A stretch of DNA of 41,229 nt from Bacteroidia bacterium (GTDB lineage Bacteria > Bacteroidota > Bacteroidia > AKYH767-A > OLB10). The stretch's first letter is position 1, and each line of letters opens with the position of its first letter. A program made the translations under genes and the position numbers. Under the pieces are notes generated by a model. It saw only the letters and a list, made by a program, of their open reading frames with translations, ran no database searches and was not told the DNA's origin. The DNA is taken from assembly GCA_013001815.1 (NCBI GenBank), contig JABDLV010000015.1:1-41229 (forward strand), read 5' to 3'. Shown here in pieces: positions 1 to 8,232 of this stretch.

Positions 1-582
1 CACAAAAGCGGACTTCACATTGAATACGGCCCGAACCTTGGAACAACCATTACAGACAATTTAGGAGCAAAACACTTTTACGTGCATAGTACAGCAATAA
101 TTACCAATGACAGCACCATTCCCATTCATCTTCAATTAGCTTTATCCATTGAATACCAATTTCCGGCTTTTTGTGGCCATGAAAAATATAAAGTATTCTT
201 ATTACCGGAAAAACTGACCCCGGATACAGCCACTATTTATAACAACATAGTTAATGGAAATCATGAATTTTTAAACTCACCCTTAGATTCGGCTTATAAC
301 ATCAACAAAACTCTTAAGCCCGGTGATTACTGTGTTGTTACCATTGGAGTTTTAATTCCCAAGCCTTTCAATTGTGCTGCAGTTCCAAGAGGTACATTCT
401 CGCATGATACGAAAGATCTTTATGAGTCATGTGATAGCCAAAACAATCATGCGATATCAACCAATCCGCATTTACAAATTGGAGTTAAACTTGAATATTA
501 CAATCAAAGAAAATTCATACCACCCGAAGATGAATGCACAGTTATTCCCTTTGGTAGAATTTCATATCCAAGAATTGATTAG
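1..582 (+). CDS. Hypothetical protein, 5' end outside the window
   Basis: The frame is open from base 1, so the track's GTG start at 82 is probably internal and this is the C-terminal 193 codons of a longer gene. I recognise no family. The visible part is Cys-containing (about six Cys), without TM segments, and contains short beta-like stretches. It ends 10 nt before the Coq4-like gene and is probably cotranscribed with it. The reading frame has normal AT-rich codon use. Function unknown. Confidence 0.6.
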   Translation, partial: HKSGLHIEYGPNLGTTITDNLGAKHFYVHSTAIITNDSTIPIHLQLALSIEYQFPAFCGHEKYKVFLLPEKLTPDTATIYNNIVNGNHEFLNSPLDSAYNINKTLKPGDYCVVTIGVLIPKPFNCAAVPRGTFSHDTKDLYESCDSQNNHAISTNPHLQIGVKLEYYNQRKFIPPEDECTVIPFGRISYPRID

Positions 583-592
583 CAATTTTTAA

Positions 593-1033
593 ATGACAAA
601 GGATATAACCATTACGCTTAGACAAGGATTGGAGGAGTTTCAAAAAGAGCACAAAGACTACCTCCATCATAATAAAAAAGGAATATCCGGTGAAGCCAAA
701 TCTTTTTTTCAATCTCACGATATAGCGCACGTACTTTTTGGTTGTGATATTACTCTTTTCGGTGAAGGTTCAGTAAAAATTTGGACGATATTCGGCACAA
801 CCTTAGGGTTTTGGAATCACATCAGAGGATATAAAGAAGCCAATGCGTTTGCACTATCCAGAAATTTTGGATTTGCTCATTTTGTAAGCAATATTTTTAA
901 GTTCTTATTTTCAGTTCCTGTGTTAATTTTCCGAGCAAAGAAAATGAACAGGCCATGGCCCTGGTCAGAGTTTGAACCCTATATGGACACTCCAATTTCT
1001 GAAATTAGAAAAGAGTTTAACATAAGGGTTTAA
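593..1033 (+). CDS. Coq4-like protein (HDxxHx11E motif)
   Basis: 146-aa protein. Seen: HDIAH at residues 42-46, then 11 residues, then Glu58 in LFGEGSVK. This is the HDxxH-x11-E metal-binding signature of COQ4 together with its following 'GE..VK' segment. COQ4 acts in ubiquinone biosynthesis in mitochondria and many Proteobacteria, where it has been linked to C1 modification of the quinone ring. Bacteroidota normally make menaquinone, so the role here is open. The C-terminal half has two hydrophobic stretches (about 65-75 and 95-115) compatible with membrane association. The protein is shorter than eukaryotic COQ4 (about 230-260 aa). The ATG follows the upstream gene by 10 nt. Family call fairly confident, function uncertain. 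Confidence 0.6.
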   Translation: MTKDITITLRQGLEEFQKEHKDYLHHNKKGISGEAKSFFQSHDIAHVLFGCDITLFGEGSVKIWTIFGTTLGFWNHIRGYKEANAFALSRNFGFAHFVSNIFKFLFSVPVLIFRAKKMNRPWPWSEFEPYMDTPISEIRKEFNIRV

Positions 1034-1142
1034 TGATCAAAATATTTGAATAGCAAAGAACAATAAAAACCATAAATAAAAAGCCACGATCAATACATAT
1101 ATTGCAAATACGAATCATGGTTGTAATACGTTAATATTATAA

Positions 1143-1901
1143 ATGAAATTTCTAACTCTTATATTTTGCATGTTACCCCTATTCTCTTGCGGACAGGTAC
1201 AAGAGCTGCATCCCGAGCTTGGCTGGACAGTTGACAAAACTCTTCAAGGAGAAATCGAACAATTAAAACACGAGAAATACTGCGAAGAGTTTTGGAAAGG
1301 AAAGAGTGGACAAATTGATAGAGAGAAGCTATCCAAAGAGGAAACAATTACTCTTGACAGCTGTGGCATAGACCTACCTGAATATTGGAGTATAAACGGA
1401 ATAGGTTGTAGTTGGTACTGTGGTGGTGGTCAAGATTCTTTGTCAGCATCTTCAGTGCTCTTACCAAATAAAAGCAACACCTATGCTGCATCAAATGCAC
1501 ATGACCTAAGTTATAAAACTGCATGGGTAGAAGGAGCAGACGGTTATGGAATTGGAGAATATTTAATTTATCATGTGCAACCGACCAACCCCAGAATTAC
1601 AGAAATAATTGTAGTAAACGGATATGTTAAAAGTGAACAAGCCTGGAAAGAAAACTCAAGAGTTAAAAAACTATTAATGTCTGTTGATGACAAAGCCTAT
1701 GCTTACATCAATTTGGAAGACAGCATGGCGGAACAACATTTTAAAATTAAACCGCTTGGAAATGATCCAAAAGATTGGGATGAAATGGAGAAACTACCCG
1801 TTTGGACCATGAAGTTTGAAATCACAGAAGTGTATCCCGGTGATAAATATGAGGACACCGCAATAACAGAAATCTATTTTGATGGCATTGATGTGCACTG
1901 A
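1143..1901 (+). CDS. Lipoprotein with NADase-type glycan-binding (discoidin-like) domain
   Basis: 252 aa. The N-terminus MKFLTLIFCMLPLFSC is a lipoprotein signal with the lipobox Cys at residue 16, so the mature protein is probably membrane-anchored. From about residue 100 the pattern TAWVEGADGYGIGEYLIY, then 'VVNGYVKS' and 'NSRVKKL', matches the glycan-binding/translocation domain first described in streptococcal NAD glycohydrolase. That domain occurs as a carbohydrate-binding module in many unrelated bacterial proteins. There is no NADase catalytic region: the preceding 80 residues are short and Cys-rich (C47, C74, C88, C92), with no fold I recognise. Substrate unknown. It lies 109 nt after the Coq4-like gene and may have its own promoter. 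Confidence 0.6.
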   Translation: MKFLTLIFCMLPLFSCGQVQELHPELGWTVDKTLQGEIEQLKHEKYCEEFWKGKSGQIDREKLSKEETITLDSCGIDLPEYWSINGIGCSWYCGGGQDSLSASSVLLPNKSNTYAASNAHDLSYKTAWVEGADGYGIGEYLIYHVQPTNPRITEIIVVNGYVKSEQAWKENSRVKKLLMSVDDKAYAYINLEDSMAEQHFKIKPLGNDPKDWDEMEKLPVWTMKFEITEVYPGDKYEDTAITEIYFDGIDVH

Positions 1902-1946
1902 TATGAATTAGAGAGGATAACTGAACGATTACTTAGAGATAATTAA

Positions 1947-2699
1947 ATGAAGAAATTATTAAAAGGACTACTTGAAAATACATTGTCTTTTAATTCTGAA
2001 ATTTTATTGAAATCCACAGAAGCAGGAAATAAAATAAACGAATGGTTATCGGATGCAAATTACGTGAAAGTATCTATGGGTGAAAACTGCAACAGCGCTT
2101 GGTATTTAAAAGAAACAGGAAATAAAGATGCGTCCTATCCATATGATTGGATTTTTTCAAGCAGTGATATTGTTAAGCACAGCATAACTGATAAATTTCA
2201 GTCCTTCCTAAATAAAGACATGATTGTTCAAATCAATGATAACCGAGCCGGTCATTCTTTGTATCACTCAAATTTGTTTAACCATAAAAATCCTTTAAAA
2301 TCTGATGAAGATTACAATTATTATGAGCGGGCAGTAAAGAGATTTCTTGATCTAATAAATGATACTAGTAAAAATATTCTTTTTGTTTGCACCGTAATAC
2401 AGGAACGGGAAAAAAGACCCGGTTGGACAAATGGATTTAACAAAGAATATAATTTACCAACCAATCAGAACATAGATACATTTACTGACACCATGGAGCT
2501 GATAAAAAGCATTAATAAAAATGTTAAGTTTATTTTTATTAATCAATTCACAGAGGGTAAACTTAACTTAGAGATTGAAACGATAAATGACAATTACCTA
2601 TGGATAAACTTCTGTTCAAAAGGCAAAAATACAGGAGTAAAATATCTGAATAAAATTGATGACAAAGTCATAAAGAACATATATAAAGGAATGAACTAA
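1947..2699 (+). CDS. DUF1796 family putative papain-like cysteine peptidase
   Basis: 250 aa, no signal peptide. Seen: VSMGENCNSAWYLKETG with Cys48, then SYPYDWIFSS, and a later His-rich segment (GHSLYHSNLFNH, residues 102-113). This resembles the DUF1796 pattern 'LG.nC....L...g.r..syPFDW', whose Cys and His are proposed to form a papain-like site. No substrate is established for the family, and members often sit in polysaccharide loci. Here the neighbours are a glycan-binding lipoprotein upstream and a sulfotransferase two genes downstream, which fits a surface-glycan context by inference only. The gap to the PaiB-like gene is 27 nt, so an operon is likely. Confidence 0.6.
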   Translation: MKKLLKGLLENTLSFNSEILLKSTEAGNKINEWLSDANYVKVSMGENCNSAWYLKETGNKDASYPYDWIFSSSDIVKHSITDKFQSFLNKDMIVQINDNRAGHSLYHSNLFNHKNPLKSDEDYNYYERAVKRFLDLINDTSKNILFVCTVIQEREKRPGWTNGFNKEYNLPTNQNIDTFTDTMELIKSINKNVKFIFINQFTEGKLNLEIETINDNYLWINFCSKGKNTGVKYLNKIDDKVIKNIYKGMN

Positions 2700-2726
2700 A
2701 ATTACAGGCATTACCAAAACCCAAAA

Positions 2727-3395
2727 ATGTACAACCTCTCATACTTTAAAGAAGAAGACAAGAAAATACTTCACCAGTTCATAAAGGATTATCCATTTGC
2801 TTTTTTAACCGGCAGCGATTCATCCGGCAGACAAGTGGGCACCCAAGTTCCAATACTTATAGAGGAACGCGAAGGAGAATGGTATCTGCAAGGGCATATA
2901 ATGCGCAATACCGATCATCATAAAGCATTTGCAGAGAATAAAAATGCACTTGCCGTATTCACAGGACCCAGTTCTTATGTAAGTGCTTCATGGTACACAA
3001 ATCCTCAATCGGGTTCAACCTGGAATTATATGAGTGTGCATATACAGGGAAACATTGAGTTTATGACTGACGAAGGGTTAATTTCTTTCATGAAAAAACT
3101 TACACTGCTTTTTGAACAGGACGACTCAAAGTCACCAACGGTGTTCGATAATTTGCCAAAAGAGTATTTAGATAAAATGCTACCCGCAATTGTTGGCATT
3201 GAGTTGAAAGTAGAGAAATTAGAGAATGTATTTAAGCTAAGTCAAGACCGTGATGAAGAAAGCTATCGGAATATTATTAGAAAACTAACTAAACAAGGCG
3301 GCAATAGTGCATTGATAGCTGATGAGATGGAGAAAAGACTGGAACAATTGTTTCCACCGGGTACCGAGTGGGATGCCAATAAATTTTTGTCTTGA
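2727..3395 (+). CDS. PaiB-family FMN-binding protein
   Basis: 222 aa. VSASWYTNPQSGSTWNYM (about residues 87-104) followed by VHIQG is the PaiB/FMN_bind_2 signature 'SWY......TWNY..VH..G'. Length fits the family (about 205-220 aa). Members have a split-barrel flavin-binding fold. Bacillus PaiB was described as a negative transcriptional regulator of sporulation and protease genes, but a regulatory role is not established for most members. A flavin-dependent redox or FMN-binding function is the safer call. There is no HTH and no signal peptide, so it is cytoplasmic. It sits 27 nt after the DUF1796 gene and 13 nt before the sulfotransferase start. Confidence 0.85.
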   Translation: MYNLSYFKEEDKKILHQFIKDYPFAFLTGSDSSGRQVGTQVPILIEEREGEWYLQGHIMRNTDHHKAFAENKNALAVFTGPSSYVSASWYTNPQSGSTWNYMSVHIQGNIEFMTDEGLISFMKKLTLLFEQDDSKSPTVFDNLPKEYLDKMLPAIVGIELKVEKLENVFKLSQDRDEESYRNIIRKLTKQGGNSALIADEMEKRLEQLFPPGTEWDANKFLS

Positions 3396-3408
3396 ATCGA
3401 TAGAACAA

Positions 3409-4287
3409 ATGAGAGGCAAATCCTATATTCTAAAAATTCAAAAACTATTTAAATGTTTTAAGTTTAAATATTTTTTATCTGCAATCGGATACACCAGTCG
3501 CCCCGATTTTATTATAATAGGTGCACAGAAAGCAGGAACTACATCGCTGTTTAATATATTAAATCAGCACAGTTTAATAAAGGGCTCAAACAAAAAAGAG
3601 ATTCACTTTTTTGATGATGACCATTGGTACTCACACAATAGAATATATCAGTATCATACTTATTTTCCATTACCACACAATGTAAAACGAGGATCAAAGG
3701 TTTTTGAAACCACACCTATATACATTTTTCATCCTGAGGCAGCGTATAGATTGCACAAGTATAATCCCCGAATAAAGCTTATTTTAATTTTAAGAAATCC
3801 GACAGAAAGAGCCTTTTCATCATGGACCATGTACCATCATCATTTTAAAACCGGAAAGGATAGCTACTTTCATGACCCACGCTCATTTACAGAAGCAGTG
3901 CAAGATGACTTAGATAAACTAGAAAAAATAACTTTTTCTGAGGACAGAATTTCTTATGTAAAAAGAGGAATATATCATTACCAAATAGAAGAGTACCTGA
4001 AGTACTTCCCAAAGGAGCAGATTTTATTTCTTGAAAATAGCGAATTAAAAAATCAATTTGAAAAAACATCTCAAAAAATTCAATCCTTTGTTGGTGTACC
4101 CTTCGAAAAACTAAATATGACTGAGTTAAACAAAGGGAAAATTAACGACAAAGAGCTTTACCTTAATGACATTGTAAAGCTGCAAAATTTTTATGCACCG
4201 CATAATAAAAAATTATTCAAACTCATAAATAAAGAGTTTGACTGGAACCAATCCAATAAAGAATCTGACATTGCCAATACACCATAA
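3409..4287 (+). CDS. Sulfotransferase domain protein
   Basis: 292 aa using the ATG at 3409. The track's start at 3322 overlaps the PaiB-like gene and adds 29 residues with no family resemblance, so I reject it. Seen: PDFIIIGAQKAGTTSLFNIL (residues 32-51), the 5'-phosphosulfate loop of PAPS-dependent sulfotransferases, and LILILRNPTERAFSSWTMYH, the 3'-phosphate-binding segment with its conserved Arg and Ser. The family transfers sulfate from PAPS to carbohydrates or small molecules. There is no signal peptide, so the enzyme is cytoplasmic. With DUF1796 and a glycan-binding lipoprotein nearby, sulfation of a surface or exported glycan is a plausible inference. No PAPS synthesis genes are in the window. 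Confidence 0.85.
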   Translation: MRGKSYILKIQKLFKCFKFKYFLSAIGYTSRPDFIIIGAQKAGTTSLFNILNQHSLIKGSNKKEIHFFDDDHWYSHNRIYQYHTYFPLPHNVKRGSKVFETTPIYIFHPEAAYRLHKYNPRIKLILILRNPTERAFSSWTMYHHHFKTGKDSYFHDPRSFTEAVQDDLDKLEKITFSEDRISYVKRGIYHYQIEEYLKYFPKEQILFLENSELKNQFEKTSQKIQSFVGVPFEKLNMTELNKGKINDKELYLNDIVKLQNFYAPHNKKLFKLINKEFDWNQSNKESDIANTP

Positions 4288-4421
4288 TCCTTTTATCAGT
4301 TTCACTTAATGAGTAATAAGTTAGAAATATGGTATTTAACAAAACCTTGACTTTTAAGGCAAAAATAAAATCGTTATATTAGACGTTAGCAGCATTATTA
4401 GATGTATCAACATTCATTACC

Positions 4422-4706
4422 ATGCAAAACAAAAGATTCACTATTATTCTAAGCATTGCAGCAATTGTATTATTGATTCCACTAATTGCTATGCAGTTTA
4501 CCAATGAAGTTAATTGGACCTTAGCAGATTTTCTAGTTGGAGGAGCCTTACTTTTTGGATTCGGCTCTTTACTTGAACTAACACTTAGAAAAGCAAAAAA
4601 CACAAAGCTTAGGACAGCGTTGGGAGTAGCTGTGGTATTATTATTTCTACTTATTTGGGCACAATTGGCAGTAGGTATATTTGACACTCCTTTTACCGGT
4701 CACTAA
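4422..4706 (+). CDS. Small three-TM membrane protein, unknown function
   Basis: 94 aa with three hydrophobic helices (about 7-25, 34-52, 66-86) and a short basic loop RKAKNTKLR. It contains 'AMQFTNEVNWTLADF' and 'WAQLAVGIF', a pattern I recall from small conserved membrane proteins of Bacteroidota with no assigned function. There is no catalytic motif. Its stop codon lies inside a 12-bp inverted repeat (4699-4734). The antisense 102-aa ORF over the same bases is a shadow. Confidence 0.6.
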   Translation: MQNKRFTIILSIAAIVLLIPLIAMQFTNEVNWTLADFLVGGALLFGFGSLLELTLRKAKNTKLRTALGVAVVLLFLLIWAQLAVGIFDTPFTGH

Positions 4707-4734
4707 AAAATAAGTTTTGTTGTTTTTTAGTGAC
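4699..4734 (+). terminator. Inverted repeat overlapping a stop codon, possible terminator
   Basis: Perfect 12-bp arms GTCACTAAAAAA / TTTTTTAGTGAC separated by 12 nt. The TAA of the small membrane protein gene is within the left arm. The right arm begins with six T but has no T-run after the stem, so it is an atypical intrinsic terminator. It may act in either direction or only protect the mRNA 3' end. Confidence 0.4.
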
Positions 4735-4759
4735 TCCCTAGCATCTTATTTCATTGTTT

Positions 4760-4785
4760 ACCGCTCTATCTGTAACAGCGGTTAC
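4760..4785. other. Small overlapping inverted repeats in the intergenic gap
   Basis: ACCGCT (4760-4765) pairs with AGCGGT (4777-4782), and GTAAC (4772-4776) pairs with GTTAC (4781-4785). The two hairpins are mutually exclusive. They lie in the 170-nt gap before the DUF983 gene. Both are short, so chance is a real possibility; no known RNA family is recognised. Confidence 0.2.
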
Positions 4786-4876
4786 CAATCTTCCCATAAG
4801 CTTTAATATATTTGGCTTCCCATTTAACCAACAAATTGCAAAATCAACAAAAACTTAATTACCCATTGAGTCAATC

Positions 4877-5260
4877 ATGATTTTATTAAAAGCGCTAAGA
4901 ATAATTAAAAACGTAATGTTAAACAGGTGCCCTAGGTGCAAACAAGGGAAAGTGTGGCGCGTAAATGCCATAAAAGCATTTATTGATAAAAATCCGATGA
5001 ACAAACATTGCCCCAATTGCAATTTAAAATATGAACGCGAACTTGGCTTCTGGCAAGGTGCCATGCTTATGAGTTACCTAATTTCAGTATTGGTTTTTAT
5101 TTTATGCTGGATTATTGCTATAAGATTTATTCCTAAAGAGGCACCCGTCATTTATACATTTTTTTTAGTTGCAGGAGCTATTTTGTTGGTTAGCCCATTC
5201 AGTTGGCGGTGGAGCAGATTGTTTTGGTTAAACTTTTTCACTGACGAATATTCGAAATAA
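4877..5260 (+). CDS. DUF983 family membrane protein
   Basis: 127 aa. It begins with a zinc-ribbon-like pair CPRC (C18, C21) and CPNC (C45, C48), followed by two TM helices (about 66-84 and 91-109), the standard layout of DUF983. The conserved 'RCPRC..GK' and 'ERELGFWQGAM' segments agree with the family. No biochemical function is established for DUF983; in Proteobacteria some members lie near cytochrome oxidase genes, but no such gene is here. It ends one nucleotide before the GNAT gene's ATG, so the two are probably one operon. An internal ATG at codon 14 is a possible alternative start. Confidence 0.8.
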   Translation: MILLKALRIIKNVMLNRCPRCKQGKVWRVNAIKAFIDKNPMNKHCPNCNLKYERELGFWQGAMLMSYLISVLVFILCWIIAIRFIPKEAPVIYTFFLVAGAILLVSPFSWRWSRLFWLNFFTDEYSK

Positions 5261-5261
5261 A

Positions 5262-5717
5262 ATGCTTCAATTAATAAGAACCACCTCATCAAATTCAGAT
5301 TTTATTGCTTTGGTTGAATTACTAGATGAAGAATTGGTTGAGAGAGATGGTGATTTGAATTCATTCTATGATCAATTCAACAAAGTAGAATCCATTAAAC
5401 ATATTATTGTTGCTTACGAAAATCAAAAGCCTATTTCTTGTGGTGCTTTAAAAGAATACAATGCTCAAAGCATGGAAATAAAACGCATGTACACCGTTAT
5501 TGAACAAAGAGGAAAAGGAATTGCCTCCCAATTGTTGGCTGAATTAGAAAAGTGGGCTGCTGAACTAGGTTATGCAACATGCATTTTAGAAACCGGCAAA
5601 AAACAAGTAGAAGCTGTTTCCCTTTATAAAAAAAATGGATATCAATTAATTGAAAACTATGGCCAATACAAAGGTGTAGATAACAGTCTTTGCTTTGAGA
5701 AAAAACTAAATTTATAG
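5262..5717 (+). CDS. GNAT family N-acetyltransferase
   Basis: 151 aa, the normal size of a single GNAT domain. The acetyl-CoA pyrophosphate loop is QRGKGIA (82-88) within MYTVIEQRGKGIASQLL. Motif B is seen as 'LETGKKQVEAVSLYKKNGY'. Substrate cannot be predicted; it could be a small amine, an amino acid or a protein N-terminus. It begins 1 nt after the DUF983 stop, which suggests translational coupling. No signal peptide; cytoplasmic. Confidence 0.85.
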   Translation: MLQLIRTTSSNSDFIALVELLDEELVERDGDLNSFYDQFNKVESIKHIIVAYENQKPISCGALKEYNAQSMEIKRMYTVIEQRGKGIASQLLAELEKWAAELGYATCILETGKKQVEAVSLYKKNGYQLIENYGQYKGVDNSLCFEKKLNL

Positions 5718-5816
5718 ATAGCAGAATTCCTCACTATTTTTTTCAAATATCACAGTTAAAATTCCCGTTAATTCTATATATATATTTACTTTTACATTAA
5801 ATTATAAACTTAAATT

Positions 5817-6275
5817 ATGAGCTTAAAAGGAATAATGTCTATTGCCGGAAAACCCGGATTATATAAAGTAGTAGCCAAAATGGCATCTGGCTTTATTGTT
5901 GAAGGATTAGAAGATGACAAACGCATACCTGTTACGTCTACTCACAAAATTAGTATGCTTGATGATATTTCAATTTTTACCGAAGAAGGAGACATTAATC
6001 TAAAGGAGGTTTTGGCCAAGATTAAAGAAGGAAATACAGATGGTATATCGGTTACTTCAAAATCAAGCTCAGATGAACTAAAAAAGTTCTTTGCTTCTGT
6101 TCTTCCTCATTATGACAAAGATCGCGTTTATGTTTCTGACATTAAAAAAATTGTAAACTGGTACGCTTTAGTAAAAGACATTTTTGATGTAGAGGATGAA
6201 GATGAGGAGGGTGAAGAAGCTCCTGAAGAGAGTACCGAAGAAAAAACAACTGAAAAATCAGAAGACAAAAATTAA
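5817..6275 (+). CDS. DUF5606 domain protein
   Basis: 152 aa. The N-terminal 'LKGIMSIAGKPGLYKVV' and 'GFIVEGLEDDKR' are typical of DUF5606, a Bacteroidota-specific family with no known function. After about residue 120 the protein turns into a highly acidic, presumably disordered tail rich in Asp/Glu (EDEDEEGEEAPEE). It lies 30 nt before the M3 peptidase and is likely cotranscribed with it. Cytoplasmic. Confidence 0.8.
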   Translation: MSLKGIMSIAGKPGLYKVVAKMASGFIVEGLEDDKRIPVTSTHKISMLDDISIFTEEGDINLKEVLAKIKEGNTDGISVTSKSSSDELKKFFASVLPHYDKDRVYVSDIKKIVNWYALVKDIFDVEDEDEEGEEAPEESTEEKTTEKSEDKN

Positions 6276-6305
6276 TCTCTCCAAATAATTCTAATATCTC
6301 TTTAA

Positions 6306-8033
6306 ATGGACGCAACCACAACACCTTCTATCGCTGTAAACAAACGCAATTATCTTAGAAGAGATTTACAAATAAATTCCTGGGAAGATATTTCACAGTA
6401 TTATGATGAAATTTTGAATCGTGAAATAAATTCATCTCAAGAATTATTTAAGTGGCTTAAAGACAGAAGTGAATTAGACTCTGCAGTTCAAGAAAATGCC
6501 GGCTGGCGTTACATTAAAATGACCTGCGACACAACGAACAAGGAATACGCAGATGCATACACCTATTTTGTTAGCGAAATAGAACCTAAAATTTCTCCAA
6601 TCAGTAATTCAATTGATAAAAAACTTCTTAGCTCTCCCTACTTAAGTGAATTGAATGATGATAGAATAAATATTGCACTAAGAGGAATTAAAAAACAAGT
6701 AGAAATTTTTAGAGAAGCCAATATTCCTTTGCAAGCTGAAATTAAAAAGAAGGAGCAAAAGTATGGCGAATTAGCCGGTGGCTTAAGTATTGAACATGAT
6801 GGCAAAGAGCTAACACTTCAACAGGCATCTAACTTGTTAAAAAGCACAGACCGAGAATTAAGAGAAACAATTTTTAAAAAAATAAATCAGAGCCGGGCAA
6901 GCATTAGAACAGAATTAGAATCTCTGTTTGATGACTTAGTGAAGCTGAGACATCAAATTGCTATAAATGCAGATTTTAAAAATTTCAGAGATTACATGTT
7001 TGCGGCATTAGGCCGATTTGACTACACCGCGAATGATTGTTTCAGGTTTCATGAATCAATTAAAAGCAATGTAACTCCTATTGTCAAAAAATTTGGCTTA
7101 GAAAGAAAAAACAAACTCGGTTATGATAAACTGCGCCCTTGGGATATGTCAGTAGACCCTGAAGGACTGCAACCACTGAAACCATTTGAAACCGGTGAGC
7201 AATTAATGGAGACTACCATACATATGTTCACTAACATCAATCCTTTTTTAGGTAAGTGCATGCAAAACCTAAAGGATATGCAGCACATTGACCTGGAAAG
7301 CAGAAAAGGAAAAGCCCCTGGGGGATACAATTATCCCCTTTATGAAACCGGTGCTCCTTTTATATTCATGAATGCATCAGGCAGCTTAAGAGATGTTGTA
7401 ACCATTGTACACGAAGGCGGACATGCTGTTCACTCCTTTTTAACAGATGAGCTTGAGTTGGCAGATTTTAAAAGCACACCAAGTGAAGTAGCTGAGCTTG
7501 CGTCAATGACTATGGAATTAATTAGCCTTGACAATTGGAATAAGTTTTTTAGTAATGATGACGAACTCACACGTGCTAAGAAAGAACACCTACAAAAAGT
7601 GATTGAAGTGTTGCCATGGATTGCGATTGTAGATAAATTTCAACATTGGATTTATGAAAACCCGAAACACACCAGGGAAGAAAGAAAAAATCAATGGAAA
7701 GCAATTTATAAGGAATTTAGTACCGGCTTGGTAGACCATACCGGGTTTGAAGATGCCTATGAAAATGCGTGGCATAGTCAATTGCATATATTTGAAGTTC
7801 CCTTTTATTATATTGAATATGGCTTTGCACAACTGGGAGCCATTGCCATTTGGAAAAACTTTAAAGAAAACCCAAGCACAACATATGAGCAATATATTGA
7901 TGCCCTAAAGCTGGGTTACACAGCCACCATTCCTAATATCTACAAAGCAGCAGGAATTCAGTTTAATTTTTCTGAAGAATACGTGAAAGAATTGAGCCAT
8001 TTTATTTCTGAAGAGCTTACTCAATTAGATTAG
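6306..8033 (+). CDS. M3 family oligoendopeptidase (zinc metallopeptidase)
   Basis: 575 aa. The zinc site is HEGGHAVH, with His369, Glu370 and His373; the third ligand is probably Glu397 in SEVAELAS, 28 residues on, as in PepF/thimet-type enzymes. Just before it, PGGYNYPLYETGAPFIFMN resembles the PepF-clade substrate-site segment. Length fits cytosolic oligoendopeptidases (560-600 aa), which cut short peptides inside the cell; no signal peptide is seen. The C-terminal 'GYTATIPNIYKAAGIQFNF' is the conserved end of the family. It follows DUF5606 by 30 nt, and its own stop is 199 nt before the sensor kinase, which has a separate promoter. Confidence 0.93.
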   Translation: MDATTTPSIAVNKRNYLRRDLQINSWEDISQYYDEILNREINSSQELFKWLKDRSELDSAVQENAGWRYIKMTCDTTNKEYADAYTYFVSEIEPKISPISNSIDKKLLSSPYLSELNDDRINIALRGIKKQVEIFREANIPLQAEIKKKEQKYGELAGGLSIEHDGKELTLQQASNLLKSTDRELRETIFKKINQSRASIRTELESLFDDLVKLRHQIAINADFKNFRDYMFAALGRFDYTANDCFRFHESIKSNVTPIVKKFGLERKNKLGYDKLRPWDMSVDPEGLQPLKPFETGEQLMETTIHMFTNINPFLGKCMQNLKDMQHIDLESRKGKAPGGYNYPLYETGAPFIFMNASGSLRDVVTIVHEGGHAVHSFLTDELELADFKSTPSEVAELASMTMELISLDNWNKFFSNDDELTRAKKEHLQKVIEVLPWIAIVDKFQHWIYENPKHTREERKNQWKAIYKEFSTGLVDHTGFEDAYENAWHSQLHIFEVPFYYIEYGFAQLGAIAIWKNFKENPSTTYEQYIDALKLGYTATIPNIYKAAGIQFNFSEEYVKELSHFISEELTQLD

Positions 8034-8097
8034 AATAGATCATTCAAGTTTTTGATTTTTCCTATTAAAATGCTGTATTTCAAGCCATTATACATAC

Positions 8098-8129
8098 TTG
8101 ACTTGCACACTATAACTGGTCTATCTTTG
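8098..8129 (+). promoter_or_regulatory. Bacteroidota-type promoter for the hybrid kinase
   Basis: TTG (8098-8100), 21 nt spacer, TATCTTTG (8122-8129). This matches the Bacteroidota primary sigma consensus (-33 TTG, -7 TAnnTTTG). A start near 8136 would give a roughly 95-nt leader before the ATG at 8233. Confidence 0.6.
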
Positions 8130-8232
8130 ACTTATGAACAAGGTTGAAATTGTACGTATTAGTCAACTAAAAAACCTTAATTTGGTATTCTGTTTAACCC
8201 CCCAAAACCCGCACAGGTAGAGTATTACGCGC

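Noticed and set aside
374-592. 72-aa ORF in the first gene
   Set aside because: Alternative frame of the open coding sequence 1-582, without any supporting feature.
3322-3408. Longer N-terminus of the sulfotransferase from 3322
   Set aside because: It overlaps the PaiB-like gene by 74 nt and encodes nothing family-like; ATG 3409 follows the stop by 13 nt.
4379-4687. 102-aa minus-strand ORF
   Set aside because: Antisense to the three-TM protein; composition follows from that gene.
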